A program made the translations under genes and the position numbers. This document shows positions 47,075 through 60,277 of a DNA stretch of 64,000 nt, piece by piece. The notes beneath the pieces were generated by a model. It was given only the letters and a program-made list of their open reading frames with translations, ran no database searches and had not been told where the DNA came from. This stretch comes from Leptospira perdikensis (GTDB taxonomy: Bacteria; Spirochaetota; Leptospiria; Leptospirales; Leptospiraceae): the NCBI RefSeq assembly GCF_004769575.1, contig NZ_RQGA01000014.1:620001-684000 (forward strand), read 5' to 3'. How positions within the stretch are numbered: position 1 is the stretch's first letter; each line of letters begins with the position of its first letter.

Positions 47075-47526
47075 ATTTCATTTTTTTCCTGTAGTTTTTT
47101 AGACATTCTTTCCATAATTCCAATGGCAGATTCAAAATAACGATGAACTACTTCTAACTCCCGACTTGAAAAACTAGAAATCAAAAGTTCAGTATCTTTT
47201 TGTAATTTTTTAAAAATTGGCGAAAACAATTGGTTTGCTTTTTCTAAATTAGGAACAATCATCACCTTCCTTCTATCTGCTTGTAAAAACTTTCGTTTTA
47301 CTAATTTATTTTTCTCTAACCGATCAATGACACCGGTAATGGCTCCCGTCGTAAGGCCGGAGATCTTTGCTAGTTCCCCAGCACTCATTTCCCCGTTTTC
47401 AATCAGGTATCCTAAATATTTATGATCTGTTCCTGTAAGACCGGCTTTTTTTGCAATTGCCTCATGCATACCTAGAGCAGTTTCAAAGTATTTACGTGTG
47501 GTTTTTTTAAAATTTATAATTTCCAT
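47071..47526 (-). CDS. MarR family transcriptional regulator
   Basis: 151 residues with the winged-helix layout. A helical N-terminus leads to GTDHKYLGYLIENGEMSAGELAKISGL (start of the HTH; shown as GTDHKYLGYLIENG), the recognition region TTGAITGVIDRLEKNKLVKR, and the wing RKFLQADRRKVMIVP with the conserved D-R-R. A C-terminal dimer helix follows. A 31-base palindrome lies 30 bases upstream of its ATG, indicating autoregulation. The likely target includes the overlapping membrane protein gene. Confidence 0.92.
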   Translation of the reverse strand: MEIINFKKTTRKYFETALGMHEAIAKKAGLTGTDHKYLGYLIENGEMSAGELAKISGLTTGAITGVIDRLEKNKLVKRKFLQADRRKVMIVPNLEKANQLFSPIFKKLQKDTELLISSFSSRELEVVHRYFESAIGIMERMSKKLQEKNEI

Positions 47527-47555
47527 TGGTTTAAAGTTTAAGAAATATCTTAATG

Positions 47556-47594
47556 ACTATATATCTTAGTAACTAAGATATATAGTTTTGACAA
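47556..47594 (-). promoter_or_regulatory. Palindromic operator and candidate promoter of marR
   Basis: ACTATATATCTTAGT (47556-47570) and its exact reverse complement (47572-47586) flank one central base. Read leftward, TTGTCA (47594-47589) is a good -35 immediately beside it. A weak -10 (TACTAA, 47571-47566) falls inside the palindrome. A further half-site ATATCTTA lies at 47545-47552. The regulator probably represses its own operon. Confidence 0.75.
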
Positions 47595-47684
47595 ACAGAA
47601 ATTTTTATTATTTTTGGAAAAATAGTTTAATTCGTTAAATAATTTAGTAAAAAATCGAGGTTTTTCAGTTTTCGATTAGATGGT

Positions 47685-47721
47685 AAAAAAAAGACCCTTG
47701 GTTTCCCTTGGGTCTTTTTTT
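47685..47721. terminator. Strong terminator after the complex III operon
   Basis: AAAAAAAGACCC (47686-47697) pairs with GGGTCTTTTTTT (47710-47721) around a 12-base loop. It has a T run in both directions. It stands about 50 bases after the last gene of the leftward operon, which it most likely ends. Confidence 0.9.
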
Positions 47722-47773
47722 AAAAGAAGTTAGGTCGAGATTGTCTCTCGCCTAATATTTCTTAGCAAAAATC

Positions 47774-48295
47774 TTAGTTTTGTTTTAACATGTTTTTGTT
47801 TGTGTAAGGAACTTCTTCCAAACCTTTTGTCAGGTCGGAAAGTGGAATCTTATCTTTCGGAAGATCTTTTAAGCTACCATACTCATATCCACGAGGATAG
47901 TGTTCTTTGTCTGTTGGGCTGTAAAAAGGGTTATACTCCTTTACTAGGCCTTTGGAATATCTCCAAACACTTTTTTCTGGATCTTGGTTCACAACAAAAC
48001 AACGAGGGCTCATATAACCTTCGTTCTTTGCAGTTTGCACTTTTACAAAATATTTCGGCGCCCAAACGTTGTGGTTACGAGCTTCAAATACTTTGACAAC
48101 AGTTCCAGCAGGAACAAATTCCACTACTTTTGAGTTAGAATCTGCTTCTGAATACAAAGGAACAGTAAAATCCAAACTTGCTTTGTTTGTTTTGGCATCA
48201 CAATTTTTATGCCAAGCCACTTCTGCGTTTTTAGAACAAGCTGTGAAACTTGCTCCAACAATCATTAGTAATACAATTTTGTTTTTCAATTCCAT
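47774..48295 (-). CDS. SH3-like lipoprotein, last gene of the complex III operon
   Basis: 173 residues from the ATG at 48295. A lipoprotein signal (IVLLMIVGASFTAC, lipid Cys20) is followed by a bacterial SH3-like region: VPLYSEADSNSKVVEFVPAGTVVKV, recognised by LYSEADSNSKVVEF, and KVQTAKNEGYMSPRCF. The C-terminal half is Tyr/Pro/Lys-rich (YNPFYSPTDKEHYPRGYEYG). It starts 4 bases after actF, behind AGGAGA, and is followed by the operon terminator. It may anchor or assemble the complex at the periplasmic face; no counterpart is part of the canonical six-subunit set. Confidence 0.8.
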   Translation of the reverse strand: MELKNKIVLLMIVGASFTACSKNAEVAWHKNCDAKTNKASLDFTVPLYSEADSNSKVVEFVPAGTVVKVFEARNHNVWAPKYFVKVQTAKNEGYMSPRCFVVNQDPEKSVWRYSKGLVKEYNPFYSPTDKEHYPRGYEYGSLKDLPKDKIPLSDLTKGLEEVPYTNKNMLKQN

Positions 48296-48299
48296 TCTC

Positions 48300-49550
48300 C
48301 TATTGGTGGTGGTGGAGGCACTCATCTAAACGAGGATCCCCAACCGGAACTAAGCTGTGTTTTTCCAACTTTTTGAAGATAAAGAAACCGAAAATTCCCA
48401 CAACACCCACTGTTCCACCAAAAGCTAAAACGAAGTGAAGGATGGAAAATTTTTCGAAGTTTGCAGGGAATACCAACCAGAATAGTTCGAAGAACTGAAC
48501 GGCAAGAATCCATACAGACAATTTCCAAAGGAAATCGATATTTCTTTTGTTAGGACGATTGAGAAGGAGAAGGAAAGGAATCACAAACTTCACAAATGGA
48601 AGTGCGAGTGTTGTATAACCCCAACCACCAGTCATACGCATTTCATAGAAAAAAGTTTCTTCTGGGATGTTTGCATACCAAATGAGCATAAACTGTGAGA
48701 ATCCCACGTAAGCCCAGAAAGTAGTCATACCTAAAAGAAATTTTGCAATGTCATGGTAATGGTTTTCATTCACTGCTTCACCGAGATATCCATTTTTCTT
48801 CAAAATTGCGATCACAATTAGGTAAGAAGCAAGGGATGTTTGGAAAGCACCTGCAAACGCATACACACCAAACATAGTAGAGAACCAGTGTGGTGAAAGT
48901 GACATGAGAAGGTCGAAAGACATGAAACACCAAGAAAGTGCAAAGAAAAGGATAAATCCTCCAGAGACCTTTGCCAAAGTTTTAGTAGTATCAACTACCT
49001 TGTCTTTGTCCTGGCCTACTGACTTTCCGTGAAAGATGTAAGCGAAGATCGTCCAAATTCCAATGAAAGCTACACAACGAATGATGAAAGCTGTTGGATT
49101 TAGGTATCCCGACTTATGGTGGATGAGGTGGTCGTTTTCACGAACACTGGCATCAGCCCACTCATATAAGTCGTGCATTCCAAAAATCACACCCACAAGC
49201 AAAAGGCCTGCGATTGGTGTAAAAAGTCCGTAGGTTTCAAAAAGTCGTCTAACCGTAACAGACCAATGAGATCCCGTTAAGTGTTGGATTGCTGTAAAAA
49301 AGATTCCTGTGATGGCAAGACCAATCACAAAGTAAGTTCCAATGAGTAGAACATGGTAACCTAAGTTTGTGTGGTGGAAATGACCTGCTTCGTCCATATG
49401 ACGAGATGTTTCATGACCAAATCCGAGGAAAGCGATGAGAAAACTCACCACTCCCACTCCGATCATAGCAATGAGGGCATTACGAAGGCTTGCTGGCAGT
49501 TTGAACTGCAGTAATTTTTCGTCTAGTTTAGCTGCTTTTGTCGCGCTCAT
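48300..49550 (-). CDS. actF: Alternative complex III quinone-site membrane subunit ActF
   Basis: A 416-residue integral membrane protein with about ten helices, the smaller NrfD-like relative that with ActC forms the membrane core of quinol:cytochrome c/HiPIP oxidoreductase. Visible landmarks include HMDEAGHFHHTNLGYH, SHWSVTVRRLFETYGLF, YLNPTAFIIRC, SLSPHWFSTMFGVYAFAGAF and LPFVKFVIPFLLLLNRPNKR. Position as the sixth act gene supports the call. It begins 8 bases after actE. Confidence 0.92.
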   Translation of the reverse strand: MSATKAAKLDEKLLQFKLPASLRNALIAMIGVGVVSFLIAFLGFGHETSRHMDEAGHFHHTNLGYHVLLIGTYFVIGLAITGIFFTAIQHLTGSHWSVTVRRLFETYGLFTPIAGLLLVGVIFGMHDLYEWADASVRENDHLIHHKSGYLNPTAFIIRCVAFIGIWTIFAYIFHGKSVGQDKDKVVDTTKTLAKVSGGFILFFALSWCFMSFDLLMSLSPHWFSTMFGVYAFAGAFQTSLASYLIVIAILKKNGYLGEAVNENHYHDIAKFLLGMTTFWAYVGFSQFMLIWYANIPEETFFYEMRMTGGWGYTTLALPFVKFVIPFLLLLNRPNKRNIDFLWKLSVWILAVQFFELFWLVFPANFEKFSILHFVLAFGGTVGVVGIFGFFIFKKLEKHSLVPVGDPRLDECLHHHQ

Positions 49551-49558
49551 AGTTTCCC

Positions 49559-50146
49559 CTAGTTCGCCTTTTTATTTTGAACTTCATATTCTTGAAGTTT
49601 TCGGATGTAAGCAATGAGCTTCCATCTGTCTTCTGGTTCGATTTGGTAAGCATAACTTCCCATAAGTCCACGACCCATAGTAATGATATGATAAACTTGT
49701 CCATCGGACCAACCTCTGATTTTGTCAGAAACAACAGAAGGAGGTGATTGTTGGAACCTTGGAGCAGGTCCTACAACCGTTCCATTCCCAAGTCCCCTTA
49801 CCCCGTGGCAAGGTGTACAGTAGGTTTGGTAACGTTTTTCACCAATCATAAGATCACCTAAGTTTGCTTTGGCGATTGGATTTTTTAATCCTTTGTCAGC
49901 TCCTGGAAGAGTATCAGGAGTTGCTTCTGTTGCATAAGGGTATGGAAAGTATCCTACCGGAATCGCACCTTTGGGTGGGATTCGAGAAGCAGATCCATTA
50001 GTTGCAAAGGAATCGGCTTCTTGTGATTCCCGTGCAGGAGAATCATACATACTAGGAAAGTATTCATAAACGGGAGTTTTGTAATCGCAATTCACGAGAA
50101 CAAGGAATCCCGCAAGTGCTAAAACTCGAAAGATGTTTTGTTTCAT
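49559..50146 (-). CDS. actE: Alternative complex III monohaem cytochrome c subunit ActE
   Basis: 195 residues. A lipoprotein-type signal ends LVLVNC (Cys19), so it is probably lipid-anchored in the periplasm. The single haem site is CTPCHG near residue 110 (preceded by GEKRYQTY). RGLMGSYAYQIEPEDRW provides a likely axial Met and the typical C-terminal helix. The region before it (YEYFPSMYDSPA, PPKGAIPVGYFPYPY) is characteristic of ActE. It overlaps actD by 4 bases. Confidence 0.94.
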   Translation of the reverse strand: MKQNIFRVLALAGFLVLVNCDYKTPVYEYFPSMYDSPARESQEADSFATNGSASRIPPKGAIPVGYFPYPYATEATPDTLPGADKGLKNPIAKANLGDLMIGEKRYQTYCTPCHGVRGLGNGTVVGPAPRFQQSPPSVVSDKIRGWSDGQVYHIITMGRGLMGSYAYQIEPEDRWKLIAYIRKLQEYEVQNKKAN

Positions 50147-50709
50147 TTTTGGTTCTCCGGTTTTACCACGGTTACTTCCGCTCCACCAAGGCCTTTTACG
50201 AACGAAACAACTTCTGATTCGTTATAACCTTTAGCAGATTTTGGAATCCAAAGTCCGAACCTGTGAGATGTCAAATCCGGGTGAAGGATTCGTCGGGTCG
50301 CTTTTGGAATACCGCTTAAAAAACATAGGGCAGCTACAGTGTAAATCCCTGCAGAAAATACTGTTAATTCAAAGATGATTGGCACATAGGCAAACCAAGC
50401 GTTGAGAGATTTTCCAGAGATATTGAGAGGCCAGTCATGGGCATGAGTCAGATACTGGAATAGAATTCCGATCGTGCATCCAAAAATACCTGCAAAGAAA
50501 GTGACCCAAGGAAGTCCAGATCTTGGAGTTCCCATCGCTTCATCGATCCCGTGAACAGGATATGGAAGGATACAATCAAATCCTTTGTAGTCTTTTTCTT
50601 TGGCTTTTTCTGCCGCATGCATGATTGCTTCGGGAGTCTCGAAAATTCCGAGAACTCCTTCATCCATTTCTTTATATTTGTGAAACTGTTCTAATTTTGG
50701 AAGATACAT
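50143..50709 (-). CDS. actD: Alternative complex III subunit ActD (DUF3341)
   Basis: 188 residues. The cytosolic start VLGIFETPEAIMHAAEK, then DCILPYPVHGIDEAMG, is the DUF3341 signature. Two helices follow (GLPWVTFFAGIFGCTIGILFQ, taken as FFAGIFGCTIGILF, and a second with VPIIFELTVFSAGIYTVA). FRLG-like ends here read HRFGLWIP. It is a structural membrane subunit of the complex. It begins 1 base after actC and overlaps actE by 4. Confidence 0.94.
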   Translation of the reverse strand: MYLPKLEQFHKYKEMDEGVLGIFETPEAIMHAAEKAKEKDYKGFDCILPYPVHGIDEAMGTPRSGLPWVTFFAGIFGCTIGILFQYLTHAHDWPLNISGKSLNAWFAYVPIIFELTVFSAGIYTVAALCFLSGIPKATRRILHPDLTSHRFGLWIPKSAKGYNESEVVSFVKGLGGAEVTVVKPENQK

Positions 50710-50710
50710 A

Positions 50711-52084
50711 CTAGTGGTGTGCTCCTTCTTTCTGTGGCATCACTGTTTTTACTTCTGCAATCGCAATCACTGGCATAATTCGGCACCAGAGAAGGAAGAG
50801 AGTAAAGAAGATACCGAAAGTTCCGATTAACATTGCATAGTCGAAAAGTGTCGGTGTATACATGGCCCAGCTGGACGGTAAAAAGTCACGGTTCAGAGTC
50901 ATCATGATCACAAATCGTTCGAACCACATACCTACGTTTACCACAAGAGAAGCCACAAACATCACCGGGATGTTGTAACGAAGTTTGCGGAACCAGAATA
51001 CTTGTGGTGACAATACGTTACATGAAATCATGATAAAGTAAGCCCAACCGTAAGGACCGAATGCTCTGTTCCAGAACGCGAACACTTCATATTCGTTTCC
51101 AGAATACCAAGCGATAAAGAACTCTGTTCCGTAAGCAAGACCTACGATAAGACCCGTTACCATCATGATTTTATTCATGTTGTCCAAGTGTTTCATCGTG
51201 ATGTAGTTTTTAAGATTGAATACTTCACGAGCAATGACCATGAGCGTTACTACCATAGCGAAACCGGAGAAAATCGCACCGGCAACAAAGTATGGAGGGA
51301 AAATAGTCGTGTGCCAACCAGGAAGGATGGAAACCGCAAAGTCAAAAGATACGATGGTGTGAACCGAAAGAACGAGTGGAGTGGAAAGAGCTGCCAAAAT
51401 CATGGAAACGATTTCCAAATGAGACCAAGATCTCGCCGATCCAACCCAACCAAAAGAAAGAACGTTGTATAAGTTCTTTCTCCAAGTTTCCGTTGCACGG
51501 TCACGAAGTGTGGCAAGGTCAGGAATGAGTCCTAAATACCAGAACACCATTGAGATGGAAAGGTAGGTTGATACCGCAAACGTGTCCCAAATGAGTGGGG
51601 AACGGAAGTTCACCCAAAGTGGACCTCTTTCGTTTGGATAAGGAAACAACCAAAACCCGAGCCAAGGACGACCTACGTGAAGGATGAGGTTCGATGCCGC
51701 AACGAGTACGGCAAAGATTGTCATCGCTTCCGCAGCACGGTTAATCCCCGTTCTCCAACCTTGACGGAAGAGGAATAGAACCGCAGAAATCAATGTTCCT
51801 GCGTGACCGATACCGATCCAGAATACGAAGTTTACTACGAAAAATCCCCAACCTACTGGGTTGTTGATCCCGAGTAAGTAAAGACCTTCATAAAACAAAT
51901 AACCGATGATGGCTACGTCAATCAGGGTGATCGTAAGAACCAAAAGGAAGGTGTTCCACCAAAGTTTGGTAGGAAAATCTTCGTTTGGTTTTGCGATATC
52001 AACGGTTACATCTTTAAGCGACTTCCCGCCTGTTACCAGGTCGGGGATGTCTAATTTATCTCGAACTGCTTGTGCTAATGACAT
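50711..52084 (-). CDS. actC: Alternative complex III NrfD-like membrane subunit ActC
   Basis: A 457-residue polytopic protein of the NrfD/PsrC type that carries the quinol site. Landmarks are [26 protein letters not shown] (recognised by [15 protein letters not shown]), [49 protein letters not shown], and [19 protein letters not shown]. About ten helices are visible. It lies between actB and actD with gaps of 19 bases and 1 base. Confidence 0.96.
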   Translation of the reverse strand: MSLAQAVRDKLDIPDLVTGGKSLKDVTVDIAKPNEDFPTKLWWNTFLLVLTITLIDVAIIGYLFYEGLYLLGINNPVGWGFFVVNFVFWIGIGHAGTLISAVLFLFRQGWRTGINRAAEAMTIFAVLVAASNLILHVGRPWLGFWLFPYPNERGPLWVNFRSPLIWDTFAVSTYLSISMVFWYLGLIPDLATLRDRATETWRKNLYNVLSFGWVGSARSWSHLEIVSMILAALSTPLVLSVHTIVSFDFAVSILPGWHTTIFPPYFVAGAIFSGFAMVVTLMVIAREVFNLKNYITMKHLDNMNKIMMVTGLIVGLAYGTEFFIAWYSGNEYEVFAFWNRAFGPYGWAYFIMISCNVLSPQVFWFRKLRYNIPVMFVASLVVNVGMWFERFVIMMTLNRDFLPSSWAMYTPTLFDYAMLIGTFGIFFTLFLLWCRIMPVIAIAEVKTVMPQKEGAHH

Positions 52085-52103
52085 TCCCTTTGTGTTCTCC
52101 CTG

Positions 52104-55235
<3,132 letters not shown>

Positions 55236-55256
55236 AAATTATTACTTGTCTCCCGA

Positions 55257-55769
55257 TTATCTGTGGCACGTAGAACAATCGTTAGGAGCATTGTTCTCTC
55301 TATGGCAATCGACACAAAATCCCATATTGAGGGACTTGGACTGTCTAACCTTTACCATCTCTGCCATGTTACCGTGGCATGTGGAACAATCGACACCGCG
55401 TTGTACGTGTCGTGAATGGTTGAAGTATACGAAGTCTGGTTGGTCATGGACCTTCACCCAGGATACTGGAGTGTTGCTATCGTACTGTTCTTTGAGCCAT
55501 TTAACATGTTCTTGGTTTCCCGCTACGTTACCTGCTCCATGGCAGTTCATACAAGTGGAACTTGGGGGAACTGTGGCATGGGCCGAATTTTCAACACCAG
55601 TATGGCAATACTTACAGTCGATTTTGTTATCGCCGGCATGTATCTTATGGTTGAAGGGGATGGGCTGGTCGGGTGAATAGCCCACATAACGGCTAGGTGA
55701 AAAAATCAAATATGCTAAGGCTGCAATTGCAACGATAGGCACAGAGATCTTGAGTATTTTTATATTCAT
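55257..55769 (-). CDS. actA: Alternative complex III pentahaem cytochrome c subunit ActA
   Basis: 170 residues: an N-terminal helix (anchor or uncleaved signal) and five CxxCH haem sites (CKYCH, CMNCH, CSTCH, CVDCH, CSTCH). Additional His residues in FNHKIH and FNHSRH serve as axial ligands. Five haems, the FSPSRYVGYSPDQPIPFNHK start and position as first gene identify ActA. It has AGGA about 8 bases before the ATG. It is the head of a seven-gene leftward operon; the promoter should lie in 55770-55990 but I cannot fix it. Confidence 0.95.
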   Translation of the reverse strand: MNIKILKISVPIVAIAALAYLIFSPSRYVGYSPDQPIPFNHKIHAGDNKIDCKYCHTGVENSAHATVPPSSTCMNCHGAGNVAGNQEHVKWLKEQYDSNTPVSWVKVHDQPDFVYFNHSRHVQRGVDCSTCHGNMAEMVKVRQSKSLNMGFCVDCHRENNAPNDCSTCHR

Positions 55770-55989
55770 TCGCAGATTTCCTGAATCCGTTTACACTGTC
55801 TTCTGACAAGGAAAGGTAAAATCAGAAAAAAAGCAAGTATGTAAGGGTTTTGGTTGCGAAAAAACATGAAAAGAGACATAATTCAAAATTTTCTATGAAC
55901 TTTCCTTATTGAAACCGAGTCTCAATAACTTGGGATAATGCCACCAAACAATCGTTATTTTTATTCTAAAATATTCAAATAGGATCACA

Positions 55990-56015
55990 TAGGCCTAAGA
56001 TTTGCATAAGGCCTA
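55990..56015 (-). repeat. Inverted repeat downstream of the chemoreceptor gene
   Basis: TAGGCCT (55990-55996) pairs with AGGCCTA (56009-56015) around a 12-base loop. It is 27 bases past the leftward chemoreceptor stop, so it may be a weak terminator, though no T run follows. The rest of the 273-base gap to actA is A+T-rich and shows nothing else I can name. Confidence 0.5.
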
Positions 56016-56042
56016 CAAACAAACTACCAGAACCCTTTCCCA

Positions 56043-58043
56043 TTACGTTTGCGAAATTCGAAATCGTTTCGTGATGGAACGCAAAGTGTCTGCTGCATGG
56101 GATAGACTTTTGGAGGAGGAAGCTACGAGATCGGACCCTGATGCAATGTGCATGGTTTCATTATTGATCCCAAGCACCGATTCTGAAATTTGTTGGATGG
56201 CTCGTTTCTGCTCCTCAATGGCACCACGAATGGATTCAGACTCACGACCTACCTCAGCGGAACGTTCATCGACTTCCTGGTTATAACTCAGTTGGGATTT
56301 AGTGGCTTCAGAAAGTCGTTTCATTACACTTTCCACTTCGGCTATATCTCGGATGATGAGATTGAGGAGTTCCACGGAAGAACGGATTCCTTTTGCACCC
56401 TCTTCCAATTCTTTGCTGTTCTTACCAATCATATCCTCGATGGCTTGGATGGAATGAGCTGTTTTATCGGAGAGTTTGGAAATCTCTTCTGCGACTATGG
56501 CAAACCCGCGACCTGCCTCACCTGCCCTTGCGGCCTCAATCGCTGCATTGAGGGCGAGTAAACTGGTTTGGTCGGAGATTTCATCAATGATACCGATCAC
56601 TTCTTTCATCTCAGAAGAAGATTCCAAAATGACATTGATGACTTCTTTCATTTGGTTGAGTGATTCACCGCCGAGTTTGGCTTGTTTGGTAATGTTCTCT
56701 GTATTGGCAAGGGCCGCTTTAGTATCCTTTTCAATTTGGATCGCACCTTTCGACAGTTCCAAAATCTTTTGGTTGAACTCAACGATATTGTTATGTTGTT
56801 TTGCTGTGGATACGGCCGTTGTTTCCATGCTGGCGACCACTTCTTCTGTAGTGGCCGAGATCTCTTCCGAAGAAGCTGCTGTTCCTTGGGCCATATCAGA
56901 AAAACTAGCAGAAGACTCTCGTAATCCTTCGGAAGATGAAGCGATCTCCTCGGCTACCTTTTGGATTTCACCGAGGGAACTACGAATGCTTGTAATGAAA
57001 CCATTGAGAGCCAAATTCATCCTTCCAATTTCATCATTGTTGGTAAGCGTTAATGATTCTGTTAAATCCCCTGCTGCCATTTTATCTAAAATTAATACGG
57101 AGGTTTCCAAAGGGAACAGACGTTTTTTTAAGAATCGGAAGATCCCCCAAACTACAAGAACTGTGATGATAAACACAACCACAAGAGCCGTGATTGCTAC
57201 CTGAATGAATCCAGAATTCATATCAGATTTAGGCAGAACCACTCCAATGATGGTATTCCATTCTTCTAAACGTTTGATGAGAAGGGCATTGTCCTGCCCA
57301 TTTTCTGTATATTCAAAGTAAGCACCATCTTTGGCTTCCAAGATGGGACGGCCTTCCGGAATTTTACTCAAATCGACTTTTAGAATTTTCGTTTTGTCAG
57401 GACCGGCAAAAACAACTCCCTTTGTGGTGATGGCTGTTACATAACCATTGGCGCCAACATGAATGCCTTCCCCCATTCTTTTGGAAACTTGTTCTAAATT
57501 CAAAGCGATCCAAAGAATTCCTACTAACTTTCCATTGTCTTCAATGGGAAAAGAAACCAAACTTACCGGCAAACCAGTGATAGGCGATTCCTGAACAGAT
57601 CCAATTAAAAACTTTTTCTTTAGAGCGACAACGACATGGTCTCCTGTTTTGTCTTCCTCCAATTGGTAACCAATAGAACGGGGAATCCCGGCGGCGAAAA
57701 TTTTTGCATTTTGAATGGGTGCTGATAAAAATATATTTTCATATTCGCCGTTAGCATCTTGCATAATCCCAACAAGTAAATTGGTCGCAAATTCAGCCTT
57801 ACCCGATTGAAAGGATTCCACAATTTCTCTTTGTTTGGAAAGTAAACTTGCGATCCGCAGCTGCGATTTATAATAATTGGAAAGTTCGGCACCGGCACTT
57901 TTGCCTGCATTTTCCATCTCCCCTCGATACACTTTGACAAGGAGTCCCCAGTTCAGATACAAAATGAGAGTCGAAACAACAACGGACAAAACAAGAATCG
58001 AAAGAAAGGTATAGAGACCGAGGATGTATTTTAAACTTTTCAT
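56043..58043 (-). CDS. Methyl-accepting chemotaxis protein
   Basis: A chemoreceptor of about 666 residues from the ATG at 58043 ([14 protein letters not shown]); the frame stays open upstream but adds a non-typical stretch. Helix 1 is at about 5-28. A large periplasmic Cache-type sensor (about 35-275) has [14 protein letters not shown] and [14 protein letters not shown]. Helix 2 (about 285-308) leads to HAMP, then the signalling domain with the hairpin tip [19 protein letters not shown]. Small-molecule binding is inferred from the Cache fold; the ligand is unknown. Confidence 0.94.
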   Translation of the reverse strand: MKSLKYILGLYTFLSILVLSVVVSTLILYLNWGLLVKVYRGEMENAGKSAGAELSNYYKSQLRIASLLSKQREIVESFQSGKAEFATNLLVGIMQDANGEYENIFLSAPIQNAKIFAAGIPRSIGYQLEEDKTGDHVVVALKKKFLIGSVQESPITGLPVSLVSFPIEDNGKLVGILWIALNLEQVSKRMGEGIHVGANGYVTAITTKGVVFAGPDKTKILKVDLSKIPEGRPILEAKDGAYFEYTENGQDNALLIKRLEEWNTIIGVVLPKSDMNSGFIQVAITALVVVFIITVLVVWGIFRFLKKRLFPLETSVLILDKMAAGDLTESLTLTNNDEIGRMNLALNGFITSIRSSLGEIQKVAEEIASSSEGLRESSASFSDMAQGTAASSEEISATTEEVVASMETTAVSTAKQHNNIVEFNQKILELSKGAIQIEKDTKAALANTENITKQAKLGGESLNQMKEVINVILESSSEMKEVIGIIDEISDQTSLLALNAAIEAARAGEAGRGFAIVAEEISKLSDKTAHSIQAIEDMIGKNSKELEEGAKGIRSSVELLNLIIRDIAEVESVMKRLSEATKSQLSYNQEVDERSAEVGRESESIRGAIEEQKRAIQQISESVLGINNETMHIASGSDLVASSSKSLSHAADTLRSITKRFRISQT

Positions 58044-58223
58044 AGCACACCGTATGTGACGGGTATTAAACAGCAATTTTAGAAATTGAAAAGGATTTCT
58101 TAGAAAAATATTTCCAAAAAAAAGGGAAGGATCCAAATCCTAAATCTGGATCAGCAAGGCTGTTAGGGAGTATCACAAAAGAAGAAAAGGAAAAACGACA
58201 AAGAAACGAGACCTGGCTTGGAC

Positions 58224-58258
58224 AAAAAAAAAGGCCCTGATTCTGACATCGAAGGGCC
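58224..58258 (-). terminator. Terminator of the GT39 gene
   Basis: Read leftward, AGGGCC / GGCCCT form a 6-bp stem (58258-58253 with 58238-58233) followed by nine T. It starts about 30 bases after the glycosyltransferase stop. The remaining gap to the chemoreceptor (58044-58223) contains only a small GATCCA/TGGATC inverted repeat (about 58129-58151). Confidence 0.85.
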
Positions 58259-58289
58259 CTAAAAACCAGACTTACACAATTTAGCCTAG

Positions 58290-59996
58290 TTATACTTTCG
58301 AATTTTTAGAAGATTTCCCCTGAATTTTTTTTAGCCAAATCAAAGAAATTTTCTTTGTGACAAGGCCCCTCGTCTCTTTTTTCAAAAAACCAACGGTTGG
58401 AGTGGCCACTTTAAAGGACTCCCGCTCGAGAACCGGCTCTATGCTGTATCCAGACCCTACGAGGTCTTGCAATTGGGCGAGTTTTTCAGAAGGCAGGATG
58501 AGGAGCCTTTCTGGCTTTTCAGTCCAAAGTTTATCTAATTTCTCCTTATCATACACATTCCTAAAATTCCGTTCCGCATAAAAACCGTAGGAACGTTTGG
58601 AATTGGACAACCAAAAAGTATAAACCACAGGTTCGTTTGGTTCCAGTTCTTTGATTTTGGCACCAAACTCTTTGGAAGGTTGGTAACTTGTCAATAAAGG
58701 ATAAAATTCTAAACTAATCGCACTGAAAAACAAAGTGGCTCCCACAAGAGTGACAAGCACTTCTAGGGGAATGAGTTGGGCCGACAATACAATAAATAGG
58801 ATCCCAATGATTCCAAATACATAGTATAGAATTCCTACATCTGCTACAAAAACAGGGATGAGAAAGTATCCTACCAAATAAACAAGGCCAGCAATTAAGA
58901 AGGACGGACGAAGGCGTTCCACACTCGAACGAAATAAACTCTCTTCCGCAAGTTTTCCAAAATAGAGCGCCGCACCAGGAAGTACCCAATAGGTATATTG
59001 TGGGAGTGGAAAACGAGAAAACGAAATTAAAAACAAAAACAAAAAAACCCAGAATGGAATCACAAAATCAATTTCTTTGTATTCGTTGGCTCTAATTTTT
59101 CTGAGGATTTCCTTCCATCCAAATGACTTAATATAATTGTAAGTTCGAAAAGCGAGATAAATGATCATTGGCAAAACACCACTAAAGAATGCCCATGAAA
59201 AAGATTTATAAAAGTAAAATGGATCAAACTTCACATCATACATCTCTTTATAAAATCGCCCGAAAGACTGGATCCATAAAAAGAAGGAAGGACCATACGA
59301 GTTAAAACTTTTGTATAATAAAACACACCAAAAAGCAGGAAGGGAGGCGAGAACAAAAATACCTGTAGGTATTTTCATAGAAAGAAGTAACTTCCAATCT
59401 CTACGGAATAAAATATCTCCACCAATAGACAATGCAGGGATGACTACAGAAATTGGGCCTTTGGTGACAAACCCCATAGACATCATCAAATACATCAGAT
59501 AGAAATAATTGGGATTTTTTTTCCTTCCAAGATAGTAAAAATGATAAGTAAAAACTAAATAAGCAGTGAGATAGACATCAATCTTTGGATCTACCACCAT
59601 AGCATAAACCCCAGGTGCCAAAAGGTAAGCAAAAGAAGCAAGATATCCTTGTCTTTCTTTTCCACCAGTCAATAAGGTGATCCGATAAATTGAAAAAACG
59701 GAAAGTAAGGTGATAAGAATTGCTGGAATTCGAAATGCAATATTACTAATTCCGAATAAGGAAAAAGAACTAGCAATCGTCCAAAAAGTCAAAATGGGTT
59801 TATCTAAGTAACGTCTTCCATTATCAAATAAAGTAAAAAAATCTCCAGATAACACGAGTTCGCGACTAATACTAGCGTATTGCGAACTATCAATATCGAT
59901 TACATCTAAAGGAAGAGTGAATAAAACCGGAAGGGATGCAAGAAGTAATAAAATTCGATAAAAAATTCTTTCTGAGGTGTTAAGTGTTTCTTTCAT
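58290..59996 (-). CDS. GT39-type membrane glycosyltransferase (ArnT/PMT-like)
   Basis: A 568-residue protein with about eleven helices in the first 430 residues and a soluble periplasmic tail. The first loop has the acidic motif VIDIDSSQYASISREL, followed by YLDKPILTFWTIA, as in lipid-linked-sugar transferases (ArnT, dolichyl-P-mannose mannosyltransferases). The second acidic pair lies in VDPKIDVYLTAYLVF. The donor is probably a polyprenyl-phosphate sugar; the acceptor (lipid A or protein) is unknown. The ATG at 59996 overlaps the preceding gene's stop by 4 bases, so I prefer it to a longer start. Confidence 0.87.
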   Translation of the reverse strand: MKETLNTSERIFYRILLLLASLPVLFTLPLDVIDIDSSQYASISRELVLSGDFFTLFDNGRRYLDKPILTFWTIASSFSLFGISNIAFRIPAILITLLSVFSIYRITLLTGGKERQGYLASFAYLLAPGVYAMVVDPKIDVYLTAYLVFTYHFYYLGRKKNPNYFYLMYLMMSMGFVTKGPISVVIPALSIGGDILFRRDWKLLLSMKIPTGIFVLASLPAFWCVLLYKSFNSYGPSFFLWIQSFGRFYKEMYDVKFDPFYFYKSFSWAFFSGVLPMIIYLAFRTYNYIKSFGWKEILRKIRANEYKEIDFVIPFWVFLFLFLISFSRFPLPQYTYWVLPGAALYFGKLAEESLFRSSVERLRPSFLIAGLVYLVGYFLIPVFVADVGILYYVFGIIGILFIVLSAQLIPLEVLVTLVGATLFFSAISLEFYPLLTSYQPSKEFGAKIKELEPNEPVVYTFWLSNSKRSYGFYAERNFRNVYDKEKLDKLWTEKPERLLILPSEKLAQLQDLVGSGYSIEPVLERESFKVATPTVGFLKKETRGLVTKKISLIWLKKIQGKSSKNSKV

Positions 59997-60277
59997 TCTA
60001 AAGTACCAATTTGGATGAGGCATTGTCCAAACCCTTTACAGGAATTGGGTTCTTGGTCATAACATTGAAGGATGTCACTATTGTGAGTGGTACATCCATC
60101 CATACATTGGATTCGGCCTGTACGTTTGACATCAGGTGCTAAGGTAAGTTTTAATTCTTCTTCCGTACAAGAAACAAATACTTCGCAAGCAGCTTGGCAT
60201 TTTTTTTCCACTATATCTTGGCAATTTGCAAAACTGATAGCTATCGCAAGACTTAAGATCCATTTACCGTGTTTCAC
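59993..60277 (-). CDS. Small eight-cysteine lipoprotein-like protein
   Basis: 94 residues. The N-terminal hydrophobic signal ends ISFANC (Cys19), a plausible spirochaetal lipobox. The body has eight cysteines at 27, 31, 37, 58, 62, 72, 80 and 86. This is the same order and almost the same spacing as the secreted protein at 975-1265. It overlaps rlmN by 14 bases and the GT39 gene by 4, forming a tight three-gene unit. Disulfide-bonded periplasmic or outer-membrane location is inferred; the function is unknown. Confidence 0.85.
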   Translation of the reverse strand: MKHGKWILSLAIAISFANCQDIVEKKCQAACEVFVSCTEEELKLTLAPDVKRTGRIQCMDGCTTHNSDILQCYDQEPNSCKGFGQCLIQIGTLE

